A stretch of 64,000 nucleotides of DNA from NCBI RefSeq assembly GCF_022397915.1, contig NZ_JAKEUO010000013.1:62460-126459 (forward strand). Direction: 5' to 3'. Under the pieces are notes generated by a model that had not been told where the DNA came from, did not search any database, and was given only the letters and a program-made list of their open reading frames with translations. Position 1 is the stretch's first letter, and every line of letters starts with the position of its first letter. This document shows positions 34,293-43,357 of the stretch, in pieces. The position numbers and the translations under genes were made by a program. The DNA is from Vibrio sp. Isolate34 (lineage in GTDB: Bacteria; Pseudomonadota; Gammaproteobacteria; Enterobacterales; Vibrionaceae).

Positions 34293-36182
34293 GTGACCGT
34301 TCGAAAACTAATGACAGTTGTCAGCCTTTGTTGGTTGAGCCTAACCGCAGGTGTGTGTGTCGCTGCTCAATCTGAACAAGCGGTAGCAGCTCCAAGCATA
34401 AGCCCAAACCAAAACACAGATGAACCCGACCAGATTATCGAGGTTGGTGTGTTGGCGACTCGAGGAAAGCTTTCTGCGCAACAACGTTGGCAACCAACAA
34501 TGGATTGGTTGTCTGAACGCATTCCGGGTAAGCACTTTGTTCTCAAGCCTTTTAATTTGGAAGAGATGGCGGAAGCAGTAAAAGATGTCACGGTCGATTT
34601 TGTTGTCACCAACCCCGGTCAAGCAGTTCGTTTAGGACGTCAATACGCGCTCTCTTGGATGGCGACCATGACCAGTCACAATTATGACGACCAAAGTGTG
34701 AGCAGCACGCGCAGTATCGGTTCTGCATTGGTGGTCAGAAGAATGTCACCGTATATCTCGTTTGAGCAACTTAGTGGAAAGCCAATCGCGGCGGTCTCTG
34801 AAAATGCGTTTGGCGGCTACCTGACTATGCGTTACCAAGTAATGCAAGAAGGGCTGAACCCTAATCACTTTTTCTCTAATACTCAGTTCTTGGGTTTCCC
34901 GATTGATGCCAGTTTGTACCAATTGCGAGAAGGACACATTGAGGCGGCAGTCGTCCCTGCTTGTTTGGTTGAAAACATGATCAGTGAAGGTTTGCTGGTG
35001 GCTGGGCAATATCGAATCATTGGTAATCAAGCGCCTGAAGGCTTCCGGTGCCAAGTGTCTACACCTCTGTATTCCAACTGGTCGTTTGCCAAAACAGAAC
35101 GAGCCTCTTCGGCATTAGCTAAGCAAATGAGTCAGGTGCTATTTGCGATGCCGAAAAGCAGTGCACCTGCCATTGCAGCGAATGCCTCGGGCTGGACTTC
35201 ACCAACCAGTTTGCTACCTATCGACAAGCTCTACCAGCAACTCGACATGCACCCACTGCAACAACCATGGTGGAAAGAAGCGTTAATCTGGCTTAAGTAC
35301 AACCAGCAATGGGCATGGGCGTTCTTCATTCTGGTGGTGTTACTGAATGCTTATCACTTTTGGCTAGAATACAAATTCAGCCGCAGTAAAAAGCAGTTAG
35401 AAGCCATGCTGCACAAGCTGAAAAGTAAGAGTGAACAGCTAGAACATTCACAACGTATCGCAGTGGTTGGTGAACTTGGAAGTAGCTTAGCACACGAGAT
35501 CAATCAACCCTTGGCGGCCATTCGTAACTACAGCGAAGGCGGTTTATTACGGATTTCGAAGAATAAACCATTGACTGATATTGAACCTGTGTTCGAGAAA
35601 ATTCAATCGCAAGTGGACCGTGCAGATGCAATCATCCAGCGCTTAAGAAACATGATCAAAAAGCGCTCATCAGAGAAGTCCCAGACCGATATCGAGCAGC
35701 TGCTTACAGACACCATTGAGTTACTGCAATTCCGATTACAGAAGCACAAGATAACTATTGAACGCTATGCCGTAGGTAAGCCTATCAAACTAAATGTTGA
35801 CCCTGTGGGTTTGCAACAGGTGATTGTAAACCTGATCAACAATGCGACCGACGCATGTAATGCACAAAAGCATCGCGAACAAAGCGCTACGTCTGATATT
35901 GATAACAAAAACAGCGAACCACCAACAATTAAAGTGATTACCGAGTATCAACCGGATAAAATGATGCTGTCGGTTATCGATAATGGAACAGGCTTAGATT
36001 TCACCGAGCAACAAGTCACTCAAGCCTTTGTGAGTAGCAAAGAAAACGGCTTGGGTTTAGGGCTTGCGATTTGCCAAGATGTGATTGAAGACCACAGCGG
36101 TCAAATGACCATTAAGTCACTGACTCCTCATGGCTGTCACGTTGCAGTGACGTTACCTTTCTCTCTTTCAAATGATTCATAA
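34293..36182 (+). CDS. ttrS: tetrathionate-sensing histidine kinase
   Basis: A 629-residue membrane sensor. A signal segment is followed by a periplasmic PhnD-like binding domain (VGVLATRGKLSAQQRWQPTMDWLSERIPGKHF, about 50–290), a transmembrane helix (WAWAFFILVVLLNAYHFW, about 340–360), a HisKA domain with phospho-acceptor His near 401 (SLAHEINQPLAAIRNYSEG) and the ATPase domain (NLINNATDAC, VIDNGTGLD, GLGLGLAICQ). The layout matches TtrS. I chose the GTG at 34293 because it puts the signal peptide at the N-terminus and follows AGAGA. A TTG 18 bases upstream is possible. It is divergent from ttrB and followed by ttrR after 11 bases. Confidence 0.92.
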   Translation: MTVRKLMTVVSLCWLSLTAGVCVAAQSEQAVAAPSISPNQNTDEPDQIIEVGVLATRGKLSAQQRWQPTMDWLSERIPGKHFVLKPFNLEEMAEAVKDVTVDFVVTNPGQAVRLGRQYALSWMATMTSHNYDDQSVSSTRSIGSALVVRRMSPYISFEQLSGKPIAAVSENAFGGYLTMRYQVMQEGLNPNHFFSNTQFLGFPIDASLYQLREGHIEAAVVPACLVENMISEGLLVAGQYRIIGNQAPEGFRCQVSTPLYSNWSFAKTERASSALAKQMSQVLFAMPKSSAPAIAANASGWTSPTSLLPIDKLYQQLDMHPLQQPWWKEALIWLKYNQQWAWAFFILVVLLNAYHFWLEYKFSRSKKQLEAMLHKLKSKSEQLEHSQRIAVVGELGSSLAHEINQPLAAIRNYSEGGLLRISKNKPLTDIEPVFEKIQSQVDRADAIIQRLRNMIKKRSSEKSQTDIEQLLTDTIELLQFRLQKHKITIERYAVGKPIKLNVDPVGLQQVIVNLINNATDACNAQKHREQSATSDIDNKNSEPPTIKVITEYQPDKMMLSVIDNGTGLDFTEQQVTQAFVSSKENGLGLGLAICQDVIEDHSGQMTIKSLTPHGCHVAVTLPFSLSNDS

Positions 36183-36193
36183 GGAATCTTGTT

Positions 36194-36796
36194 ATGCCTG
36201 AACTTCATCAAACGTTGCCGGTTTATGTGGTTGATGACGATGAGTCGATGCGTGACTCGCTGGTGTTCTTATTGGAAGAGCATGATTTCACTGTGTCAGC
36301 CTATGAAGATGGACCAAGCTTTTTAGACTCTGTGGATCTCACAAAGTCGGGCTGTGTAGTGCTAGACAGCAGAATGCCAGAGATGAGAGGGCAACAAGTT
36401 CATGAGTTAATGGTAAAAGCGCAGAGTCCGCTGTCGGTTATCTATTTGACTGGGCATGGGGATGTGCCAATGGCGGTAGAAGCCCTGCAAGCAGGTGCGG
36501 TGAACTTCTTCCAGAAGCCAGTTAAAGGTGGTGAGTTGGCTGAGGCGATCAAGCAAGGTTTAGCAGCCTCAGAAAAGCAGTTGCACATGAACGTCTACCG
36601 CCAAGCATACACGTCGTTAACTGAGCGTGAAATCGATATTCTTAAACAGATTATTGACGGCAAGCGCAATCAGAAAATTGCCGACGAGCTGTACATCGCA
36701 GTAAGAACGGTTGAAGTTCACCGAGCTAGTTTGATGAAGAAGTTTTCTGCAAAAACAGTCGCTGAGTTAGCTTATATTTATGGGCAATTGACCTAG
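36194..36796 (+). CDS. ttrR: response regulator of tetrathionate respiration
   Basis: A 200-residue FixJ/NarL-type regulator. The receiver domain has the acidic pocket Asp14–Asp16 (YVVDDDES), phospho-acceptor Asp58 (VVLDSRMPEM), a conserved Thr in YLTGHGD and Lys near 108 (FFQKPVKG). A LuxR-type helix-turn-helix follows (about 138–198, LTEREIDILKQIIDGKRNQKIADELYIAVRTVEVHRASLMKKF). It forms the pair with TtrS and should activate ttrBCA. The 18-base dyad present at two promoters in this locus is the candidate target. Confidence 0.92.
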   Translation: MPELHQTLPVYVVDDDESMRDSLVFLLEEHDFTVSAYEDGPSFLDSVDLTKSGCVVLDSRMPEMRGQQVHELMVKAQSPLSVIYLTGHGDVPMAVEALQAGAVNFFQKPVKGGELAEAIKQGLAASEKQLHMNVYRQAYTSLTEREIDILKQIIDGKRNQKIADELYIAVRTVEVHRASLMKKFSAKTVAELAYIYGQLT

Positions 36797-37101
36797 TCAT
36801 AGTGGCATGTGGTCATAAGTTTTGAATCATCAGTATCTGGTGATCGGTTGAGCCTCGTTTGATGAAAGGCTAGCTCGAGAGGCCATCCTTATTGAAGCAA
36901 GATCACATGGTTTGTGGGTTGCGTACGGATTAGCCATTGCAGACTTCTTATCGTTATGTATTCCTGAGATACTGAACTAAGTTCATTTTAAGGTGGAACG
37001 CGTTAGTAACGGCGCTTTTCCCTGTAATTCGAAACATTCACTATGGTTGATAACACTTCGACATCGAGATTTGTATCAGCCGAGTTAGGTTAAAATATTT
37101 T
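36797..37101. other. intergenic region ttrR / Sel1 protein gene
   Basis: 305 bases without recognised gene, RNA or terminator. Confidence 0.4.
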
Positions 37102-38322
37102 ATGAGTACAATGGGAATCGCAATTGGTGCGACGGCTCTTTCGTTAATACTTGTGGCCGTGTGGCTGATTTCTTTATCGCTAAGAAAACAGCGCTTGGAA
37201 CAAGAACGCAAAGCTCGTGCGGTCGCTTACCGAAAAGCGATTGAAAAAGCGCGCATCCAAGAGCAAAAAGAGCGTCACTTCAAAGCCGAAACCGGACATG
37301 TTCCGTCGATTCTGTATTTAGCGAAAGAGGCCGAACGTAACAATATCAAGGAAGCTTTGTATTGGTACGATAAGGCCGCACATCTAGATAATGTCAACGG
37401 CATGTATGGCATTGTGCGCCTGAGCATGAAGCGCAAAGAAGACCTGATTTTAAGAGAAAAAGCCAATTTCTGGCAGCTTGCGATATCAGCGATGGATAAC
37501 GATCTGGTGGCGAAATTTGAGATGGGTAAAGCACTTGTTTCTGGGCGCGGAACCGATAAGAACATCCCCAAGGGTTACACCTATATCGAAGAGTCGGCAA
37601 TGGGCGGGAACACCGAAGCCATGCTGTTTATGGGCGACTGGTGTCTAGACAAAGAAAACCCAGACTACTCCGCCGAAAGCTCGTTTGAGTGGTACCACAA
37701 GGCCGCCGAAAAAAATAACCTAGATGGCAAGATCAAACTGGGTATGAGCTATTTGAACGGTGTTGGTGTTGAACCGAATCACGGCGAAGCGGTCTACTGG
37801 TTTGAAACTGCAGCGGAAAAGAACAGTGCAGAAGCCATGTTTAGAGCAGGCGAAGCGTGGATTGACCATGGTGAACACGGTAATGCGATTGCTTATATTT
37901 GGCTATTCCTGTCGGCTCATTTTGGTTACTCCGAAGCGAAGCAATTACGGGACAAAGTCGGTGGTGAACTGGGTGTGGATGCCGTTGTGGGCTTACAGGC
38001 TCTAACTAAGCCGATCATGACCAAGCTGACTCAAGAAGCGATCACTAAGCATTCAATCATTAAAGCACTTAATAAGCTCTACAAGCGCAATATACCGATT
38101 CCTAAGAAAGTGAAAGAAGCGTCTGATGAAGAAGGTGAGGCATTAAACGTAGATACGAGCCATTTAGATACTCAAACTTCGAGTGCTCAAGATGCGAATG
38201 TTGATTACAGCCAGCAACCTAACACTGAACAAGCATCAACAGAGAGGCAAGCGACCCCAAGTAGTGACCCTCTAGACTTCAGTCAGTCAGCGGTTGAGTC
38301 TAACTGGAACCGAAATCAGTAA
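37102..38322 (+). CDS. membrane-anchored Sel1-repeat protein
   Basis: A 406-residue protein with one N-terminal transmembrane helix (about 4–27) followed by a basic coiled stretch (RKQRLEQERKARAVAYRKAIEKARIQEQKER). It then has about five Sel1-like alpha-alpha repeats (EALYWYDKAAHLDNVNGMYGI, GYTYIEESAMGGNTEAMLFMGDWC, SFEWYHKAAEKNNLDGKIKLGMSYLNGVGVEPNHGEAVYWFETAAEKNSAEAMFRAG). The C-terminal about 70 residues are Ser/Gln/Asp-rich and disordered. Sel1 proteins scaffold protein-protein contacts; the partner is unknown. The repeat domain is probably cytoplasmic by the positive-inside rule. It is monocistronic. Confidence 0.78.
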   Translation: MSTMGIAIGATALSLILVAVWLISLSLRKQRLEQERKARAVAYRKAIEKARIQEQKERHFKAETGHVPSILYLAKEAERNNIKEALYWYDKAAHLDNVNGMYGIVRLSMKRKEDLILREKANFWQLAISAMDNDLVAKFEMGKALVSGRGTDKNIPKGYTYIEESAMGGNTEAMLFMGDWCLDKENPDYSAESSFEWYHKAAEKNNLDGKIKLGMSYLNGVGVEPNHGEAVYWFETAAEKNSAEAMFRAGEAWIDHGEHGNAIAYIWLFLSAHFGYSEAKQLRDKVGGELGVDAVVGLQALTKPIMTKLTQEAITKHSIIKALNKLYKRNIPIPKKVKEASDEEGEALNVDTSHLDTQTSSAQDANVDYSQQPNTEQASTERQATPSSDPLDFSQSAVESNWNRNQ

Positions 38323-38415
38323 GTCGAGCTGATGGGCTTGATAGGTTCTCTTGGAGCAAATGATTAGGAACTATTAAGTGATAGTCGTTTGGCGCTAACC
38401 ACGAAAATCAGACAA

Positions 38416-38445
38416 CAAAAAAGGGAAGCCGATGTTTCCCTTTTT
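38416..38445. terminator. bidirectional terminator between the Sel1 gene and sstT
   Basis: AAAAAAGGGAA pairs with TTTCCCTTTTT across a short loop, with A and T runs on the two sides. It lies between convergent genes. Confidence 0.85.
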
Positions 38446-38491
38446 ATTTGCGTGTTGTTTGCTCTAAGAGCTAACAGCTAGAACCAACAGC

Positions 38492-39709
38492 TTATGATGC
38501 TTTGTTTTGCTCAGCTTTACATACTGCAGCAGTGAACACTACGTCAGTTGAGCTGTTAAGCGCTGTTTCAGCAGAATCTTGAATCACACCGATAATGAAA
38601 CCTACCGCTACAACCTGCATCGCTACATCGTTAGAAATACCGAATAGGCCACAAGCTAGTGGGATAAGCAGTAGTGAACCGCCAGCAACACCAGAAGCGC
38701 CACATGCCGATACCGCAGCCACAAGGCTTAGTAGAATTGCTGTGAAGATATCGATCTCAATACCCATTGTGTGTACAGCTGCAAGCGTTAACACAGTGAT
38801 GGTGATTGCAGCACCCGCCATGTTGATGGTTGCGCCTAGAGGAATCGATACAGAGTAAGTATCTTCGTCTAGGTTTAGCTTCTTACAAAGGTTCATGTTT
38901 ACTGGGATGTTTGCAGCACTTGAACGGGTGAAGAATGCTGTTACGCCAGATTCACGAATACATTGCAGTACGAGTGGGTATGGGTTCTGTTTTGTTTTCA
39001 CAAATACAAGCAGTGGGTTAACCACAAGTGCGATGATCAGCATTGAGCTTAGTAGAACCGCTAGCAGTTGACCGTAGCTTGCTAGAGCATCGAAGCCCGT
39101 TGTTGCGAATGTCGTTGAAACAAGACCAAAGATACCGAATGGTGCAAGACGAATGATGAAGCGAACAATGTGTGAAACACTGTGGCTTAGGTCTTCGAAA
39201 ACCGCTTTGGTTGTTGCAGATGCATGGTGCAATGCAAGGCCAAGACCGATTGCCCAAGCAAGAATACCGATGTAGTTCGCGTTCATTAGCGCGCTAACTG
39301 GGTTATCTACAAGCTTGAATAGAAGAGTATGAAGAACCTCTGCGATACCTTGAGGAGGGTTAGCACCTTCAGCGCCTGCAACCAGTGTCAAAGTGGTTGG
39401 GAACATGAAGCTCAGTACTACAGCAGTCAGTGCAGCAGAGAACGTACCAATCAGGTAAAGCACAATGATTGGACGCATATGGGTATGCTGACCTTTCTTT
39501 TGGTTTGCGATAGAAGCTGCAACAAGAATGAAGACTAAAATTGGGGCAACAGCTTTCAGAGCACCAACAAACAGACTACCTAGTAGGCCTGCGTCTTGAG
39601 CTGCTGAAGGAGAAACCATGGCGAGAACGACACCGAAAACAATACCAGCAAGGATCTGTAGGACAAGATTCCCACGAGCGATGCGGGCGAGTATGTTGTG
39701 ATTTTGCAT
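38492..39709 (-). CDS. sstT: Na+/serine-threonine symporter
   Basis: A 405-residue inner-membrane protein of the dicarboxylate/amino acid:cation symporter family, SstT branch. It starts [27 protein letters not shown] and has the signature [45 protein letters not shown] in the reentrant-loop region and [24 protein letters not shown] near the end. It imports serine and threonine with sodium. Length matches E. coli SstT (414). It is monocistronic. The 389-base upstream region probably carries its promoter, but I see no clear operator. Confidence 0.94.
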   Translation of the reverse strand: MQNHNILARIARGNLVLQILAGIVFGVVLAMVSPSAAQDAGLLGSLFVGALKAVAPILVFILVAASIANQKKGQHTHMRPIIVLYLIGTFSAALTAVVLSFMFPTTLTLVAGAEGANPPQGIAEVLHTLLFKLVDNPVSALMNANYIGILAWAIGLGLALHHASATTKAVFEDLSHSVSHIVRFIIRLAPFGIFGLVSTTFATTGFDALASYGQLLAVLLSSMLIIALVVNPLLVFVKTKQNPYPLVLQCIRESGVTAFFTRSSAANIPVNMNLCKKLNLDEDTYSVSIPLGATINMAGAAITITVLTLAAVHTMGIEIDIFTAILLSLVAAVSACGASGVAGGSLLLIPLACGLFGISNDVAMQVVAVGFIIGVIQDSAETALNSSTDVVFTAAVCKAEQNKAS

Positions 39710-40027
39710 AAAATACCTGCAATTGTTAAATTATTATAGTGATGTATCTTTTATAAAGTTGTACCAAATCCAACTATACACTAGTGGAATGGGCGGTCAT
39801 ATTAGCGGGATCTAAGAGGGTGTCTAGGAATAGTTTACTTTTAGGGTGATTGTTTGCGCTACGTGGTGTTTTTGGAGCTAAATGTTAAATGATTGTATTT
39901 TGATTGAGCTATAAATCTGCGTAACTACATTTATTAGACCTAATATACTGTAAATTTTGAAATGTAAATGCTCATAGGTAAGAACATTGTGTGCATAAAT
40001 AGTCGCTTTGCTACCAAATTGAAACAA
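39710..40027. other. intergenic region rsgA / sstT
   Basis: AT-rich sequence upstream of sstT. No gene, RNA or convincing operator recognised. Confidence 0.4.
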
Positions 40028-40058
40028 GAAGCCCCACGTGTTTAACACGGTGGGGCTT
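40028..40058 (-). terminator. terminator of rsgA
   Basis: On the minus strand AAGCCCCAC pairs with GTGGGGCTT around a partly paired loop, followed by CTTGTTTC. The U-run is poor but the stem is strong. It lies 40 bases after the rsgA stop. Confidence 0.6.
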
Positions 40059-40098
40059 AGTCGTTTAAATAAAGCGTATTGTGATTAACCTGATTGGT

Positions 40099-41163
40099 TT
40101 AGTCAGCCGCTTTTTTTATGTTTCGGCTTTCTGACTGTACGGTTTTGTACATCTTGGACAGCTGTTTACTGTTCGCGCGTTGTTCTGCCAATGAGGCGCC
40201 ATTTCTGGCTTGCTCTCTCAATAACTTTTGATAGTTAGTAAATCGTCTTTCAGATAAGTCACCATCCTCTATGGCTTTGCGTATCTTGCAACCCGGCTCG
40301 GATTCATGATGACAATCAGAGAATCGGCAATGCATGGCTAACTCTTCGACATCAGAAAAGGTTTCACTTACGCCTTCAGCGCAGTCAGCAAGTTGTAGTT
40401 CTCGCATTCCTGGAGTATCGAGCAGTAATCCCCCAGATGTTAGCAAGTGGAGCGATCGTGATGTGGTTGTATGACGGCCTTTGCTGTCGTCTTCACGAAT
40501 GCCACCCGTAGCTTGCTGAGTTTCACCGAGCAATGAGTTTACTAGCGTAGATTTGCCTACACCGGATGACCCCATCAACGCGATGGTTTTGCCGGTTTTA
40601 CACCAAGGTGACAAGACTTGAGTTGATTCTTGGTCAAGGCTGTTTACCGCTTCGATCATCAACATAGAATCTAAGCTTTGCACTTGTTGTACTTTGTCTT
40701 CGTAGTCGTCACACAAGTCTTTCTTGGTGAGTACGATAACCGCTTCAACCTGTGCTTCATTAGCGAGCGCTAGGTAGCGTTCGATACGACTTAGATTAAA
40801 GTCGTTGTTCAATGAAACTACGATAAAAACTGTGTCGATGTTCGCCGAAATATATTGTTCGGCGACGCGACTGCCAGCTGCTTTACGGCTGAAGAGCGAT
40901 TGACGCTCTAGCAAGCGGTCGAATTGCAGCTCAGAGTTCAAGATTACCCAATCGCCAACCGTCATTGCGGGCTGGTTTTGATGGATAGGTAGAACGATTT
41001 CGCCTTGTTCTGACGCTAGTGTATAGCCGCTGCGATGGTGCGCGGTAATACGAGCAATGACGGATTGGTCATAGTCTTCGAGTGTCAGTTGTTGTTGGAA
41101 TACAGGTTGCCATCCAAGTTGTTGAAGTGACATTGGATGAGAAAATGCGTTTTGTGAATTCAT
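40099..41163 (-). CDS. rsgA: ribosome small-subunit-dependent GTPase A
   Basis: A 354-residue circularly permuted GTPase. An N-terminal OB-fold (about 33–100) is followed by the G4 motif LTKKD (145–149) before the P-loop GSSGVGKST (198–206), then [10 protein letters not shown]-terminal zinc knuckle has [17 protein letters not shown]. It matures the 30S ribosomal subunit by releasing assembly factors in the cytoplasm. Length is typical (about 350). In many gammaproteobacteria rsgA sits next to orn or psd on the main chromosome. Here it lies between sstT and copper genes, so it may be a second copy, but that cannot be judged from this window. Confidence 0.92.
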   Translation of the reverse strand: MNSQNAFSHPMSLQQLGWQPVFQQQLTLEDYDQSVIARITAHHRSGYTLASEQGEIVLPIHQNQPAMTVGDWVILNSELQFDRLLERQSLFSRKAAGSRVAEQYISANIDTVFIVVSLNNDFNLSRIERYLALANEAQVEAVIVLTKKDLCDDYEDKVQQVQSLDSMLMIEAVNSLDQESTQVLSPWCKTGKTIALMGSSGVGKSTLVNSLLGETQQATGGIREDDSKGRHTTTSRSLHLLTSGGLLLDTPGMRELQLADCAEGVSETFSDVEELAMHCRFSDCHHESEPGCKIRKAIEDGDLSERRFTNYQKLLREQARNGASLAEQRANSKQLSKMYKTVQSESRNIKKAAD

Positions 41164-41194
41164 GTTTATTTACCCAGACGTGCGAGCTTTCTTT

Positions 41195-41308
41195 TCTTGT
41201 GAGAGCATTAAAGTCTTATGAGAGCATTAACATCTTGTGAGATCTCAGGTTGTTGACGAGATCAAAAAGTGTTGACGAGACCAAAAAGCGTTGATGAGAT
41301 AAAAGCAT
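41195..41308. repeat. six degenerate 19-bp tandem repeats upstream of rsgA
   Basis: Six contiguous 19-base units start at 41195, 41214, 41233, 41252, 41271 and 41290. Units 1–3 begin TCTT(G/A)TGAGA, and units 4–6 begin GTTGA(C/T)GAGA. Unit 1 is TCTTGTGAGAGCATTAAAG and unit 5 GTTGACGAGACCAAAAAGC. All keep GAGA at positions 7–10, and neighbours within each half differ by only a few bases. Units 4 and 5 differ at two positions. It would be transcribed in the rsgA leader or be part of its promoter region. There are no spacers, so it is not a CRISPR array. Confidence 0.75.
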
Positions 41309-41497
41309 CGAAACGTCAAAAATGTTTTGAGCTTGGGTCGAATTCAAATAGATAGGACCCCGGATTTAGCCATGCGTTATTGAGCATGCAGGTATCGATC
41401 ACTTATAGATCAATAGTAAACCGGGTAAAAGTGTGCGGTAGCCAGTAGTCGGCTTGATGTTGGTCGTTCTAGATTAAAGTTTGCTTAACCAAACAAA

Positions 41498-41545
41498 TTA
41501 ACGCGTTACTTTTACTGCCAGTTTTAGTGTTTTCATTACAATCAT
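41498..41545 (-). CDS. possible 15-residue peptide gene
   Basis: On the minus strand AAGGAG stands 8 bases before an ATG that opens 15 codons, MIVMKTLKLAVKVTR, then TAA. The ribosome-binding site is one of the strongest in the window. The peptide is basic and amphipathic and resembles nothing I recognise. It lies after the copper chaperone terminator and about 335 bases upstream of rsgA. It could be a leader peptide, a small regulatory peptide or chance. Confidence 0.3.
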   Translation of the reverse strand: MIVMKTLKLAVKVTR

Positions 41546-41607
41546 CTTCTATTCTCCTTGGTTATTAATGTGATCTGGCTTTGAATAAAAAGCGAGCTCA
41601 GTTTACC

Positions 41608-41640
41608 AAAAAGCCACGATGGCGAGAAGTCATCGTGGCT
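41608..41640 (-). terminator. terminator of the copper chaperone gene
   Basis: On the minus strand AGCCACGATGA pairs with TCATCGTGGCT-like sequence (stem AGCCACGAT/ATCGTGGCT), then TTTTTGG. It lies 29 bases after the stop. Confidence 0.85.
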
Positions 41641-41668
41641 GAATTTATTTCATTGATTGTGAATCCGA

Positions 41669-42127
41669 TTAGTGATGATCGTGATTCATCTTTTTCATGC
41701 CGCTCATTACTTTCTTAACTGGCGCTTCAAAGGTTTGCGTTTCACCGTTAGCGAAAGTCAGGGTCATCTCGATCTGCTCACCTTCTTTTAGACCATCTTT
41801 TAGGTCGAACAACATAATGTGCAGGCTGCCAGGCTTAAGTACCGCTTCACCATTCGCAGGGATCGTGATCTCTTGAACTTGGCGCATCTTCATTACGTCG
41901 CCATCAACGATAACATCATGAAGCTCTACCTTGCCTGCTGCGGGTGTGGTCGCAGAAACGATAGCACGATCTTTGTCACTGTGGTTCATCAAAGTTGTGA
42001 ATACTGCGCTGTTCACTGCTGAAGGCGGTGTTGCACGAGCGTACGCGTCGTGAACCATAATGTCGCTGTTCGCGTGAGCAAAGGGAGTGAGTAATAAGCC
42101 TGCTAGAGCAAGTGCTTTTAACTTCAT
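41669..42127 (-). CDS. periplasmic copper chaperone PCu(A)C
   Basis: A 152-residue exported protein with a signal peptide of about 19 residues (ending AHA). It has the PCuAC domain (DUF461): IMVHDAYARATPPSAVNSAVFTTLMNHSD, then the copper-binding His and Met residues in VELHDVIVDGDVMKMRQV and PGSLHIMLFDLK. A His/Met-rich tail (SGMKKMNHDHH) can add a second site. The family binds Cu(I) and supplies copper to cytochrome oxidase CuA sites, usually with Sco. The Sco gene lies 82 bases upstream on the same strand, supporting a joint role. Confidence 0.9.
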   Translation of the reverse strand: MKLKALALAGLLLTPFAHANSDIMVHDAYARATPPSAVNSAVFTTLMNHSDKDRAIVSATTPAAGKVELHDVIVDGDVMKMRQVQEITIPANGEAVLKPGSLHIMLFDLKDGLKEGEQIEMTLTFANGETQTFEAPVKKVMSGMKKMNHDHH

Positions 42128-42209
42128 GTTGTTGTCCTTATTTTTATGTTTTGGTCTGGGACCTGACTTTATGTTTGAACTTTATTCGTTAAGTTCTTTG
42201 TTTTTACGT

Positions 42210-42824
42210 TTACTGCGTCAACTTGTTGATGGCTTCAACAATTGGTGCAGGTGTTAACGTGTGCGGTACTTTAGTAATCAAGGTACCGTCGGGCTTTAAA
42301 AAATAAAAATATGAGCTGTGGTCTAGGGTGTATTCCAACTCAGAACCTTCAAGCTTGGTCTTTCTGAAAATAACACCGTAGTTATGTGCAAGCGTTGTTG
42401 TCACATCTAACGGGCCGCTTAATCCTTCCATCATTGGGTGGAAGTATTGTGCGTATTCGTAAGAAGCTTCTGCGGCATCGCGCTCAGGATCAAGAGAGAC
42501 AAACATCGGGCGAATCTTTGCTTTTGCTTCGTCAGAGACTTGGTTAAGTGCGCCGGCTAACATTGCTAGTGAGGTAGGACAGACATCTGGGCAACGTGTG
42601 AAACCGAAGTAAACGATACGAATTCTGTCGTCGGTTTCGTCAAAGATTTCCGTTGGCTGATTATCTTTACCAAAAAGGGTTGTTGCAGATAACTCTTGTT
42701 TTGTAGCGATAGCTTGCTTTGCAGCGTGCTGTTCTTGAGCTTCGTTTTGCCCATCAAGGTAGCTTTTGACACCAAAGCCAAGTACAAATGCTACCACTAA
42801 TGCTAACGACCAATTCTTACTCAT
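42210..42824 (-). CDS. SCO1/SenC-family copper metallochaperone
   Basis: A 204-residue protein with one N-terminal membrane anchor (about 5–22) and a thioredoxin-like domain in the periplasm. The copper-binding residues are Cys78 and Cys82 in FTRCPDVCPTSL and a histidine near 168 in YTLDHSSYFYFL. Sco proteins deliver copper to, or reduce, the CuA site of cytochrome c oxidase, and in some bacteria serve redox homeostasis. The start overlaps the stop of the upstream gene by four bases (ATGA). No oxidase genes are in the window. Confidence 0.9.
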   Translation of the reverse strand: MSKNWSLALVVAFVLGFGVKSYLDGQNEAQEQHAAKQAIATKQELSATTLFGKDNQPTEIFDETDDRIRIVYFGFTRCPDVCPTSLAMLAGALNQVSDEAKAKIRPMFVSLDPERDAAEASYEYAQYFHPMMEGLSGPLDVTTTLAHNYGVIFRKTKLEGSELEYTLDHSSYFYFLKPDGTLITKVPHTLTPAPIVEAINKLTQ

Positions 42825-43261
42825 CTTGCCATCCTTATTGCAGGGTTTACGGTTTCAACACCATCGGTGAGTTCGCCAAGCCAAGTCATTTTATCCATGG
42901 TACACACAGGTAAAATTACGTCACCTTCATAGGTATTGTTGCCAATATTCTTTAATTGAAAACGTGCTGATCCCATTTCCATTTCTAAGCCAGTGAGTGA
43001 CAGCATTAATGTTTCAGATGCTGCGCCTTCCCAAACGACTTTTATTTTGGTCGGTACCAGAGGCTGAGCCGTCTCATGTTCAAGCGTCATCGCAACGGTA
43101 TTTTGCTCACACGATTCTGTTGAAAGCATGCAGTAATCATCTAAATTAACGTCAGCGGGAGTTTGCTCCATCGCTGATTTAAAATGCTGAATTGCTTGTG
43201 GTCCATAAAAGCCTGCCACGAGAGCAATTCCAAGAGCTGCAACCTTTAATGCTGGGTGCAT
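42821..43261 (-). CDS. membrane-anchored protein of unknown function, coupled to sco
   Basis: A 146-residue protein with an N-terminal hydrophobic anchor (KVAALGIALVAGFYGPQAI, about 6–24) and a periplasmic beta-rich domain. Four cysteines stand out: DYCMLSTESCEQN (about 43–51), LPVCTMDKMTW (about 118) and none in the anchor; several Met residues accompany them, which is compatible with copper binding. No family was recognised with certainty. It overlaps sco by four bases, so the two are translated together, and I infer a role in copper handling or oxidase assembly. The nearest analogy by size and anchor is FixH-type proteins. Confidence 0.65.
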   Translation of the reverse strand: MHPALKVAALGIALVAGFYGPQAIQHFKSAMEQTPADVNLDDYCMLSTESCEQNTVAMTLEHETAQPLVPTKIKVVWEGAASETLMLSLTGLEMEMGSARFQLKNIGNNTYEGDVILPVCTMDKMTWLGELTDGVETVNPAIRMAR

Positions 43262-43357
43262 GTCGAGTTCTCATCTAATTTTATAAGAGCGGCGATGTTA
43301 TCACACCCCTCAATACGTGCTTGTATCAAAAAGCAATTTTGTGCGTATGGTAGATAT

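Larger units (their letters stand above)
41164..41668. other. intergenic region copper chaperone / rsgA
   Basis: 505 bases holding the 19-bp tandem repeats (41195–41308), a possible 15-codon gene (41498–41545) and the copper chaperone terminator (41608–41640). Confidence 0.6.

Noticed and set aside
41195-41308. CRISPR-like array
   Set aside because: Units are contiguous 19-mers without spacers, and no cas genes are present.
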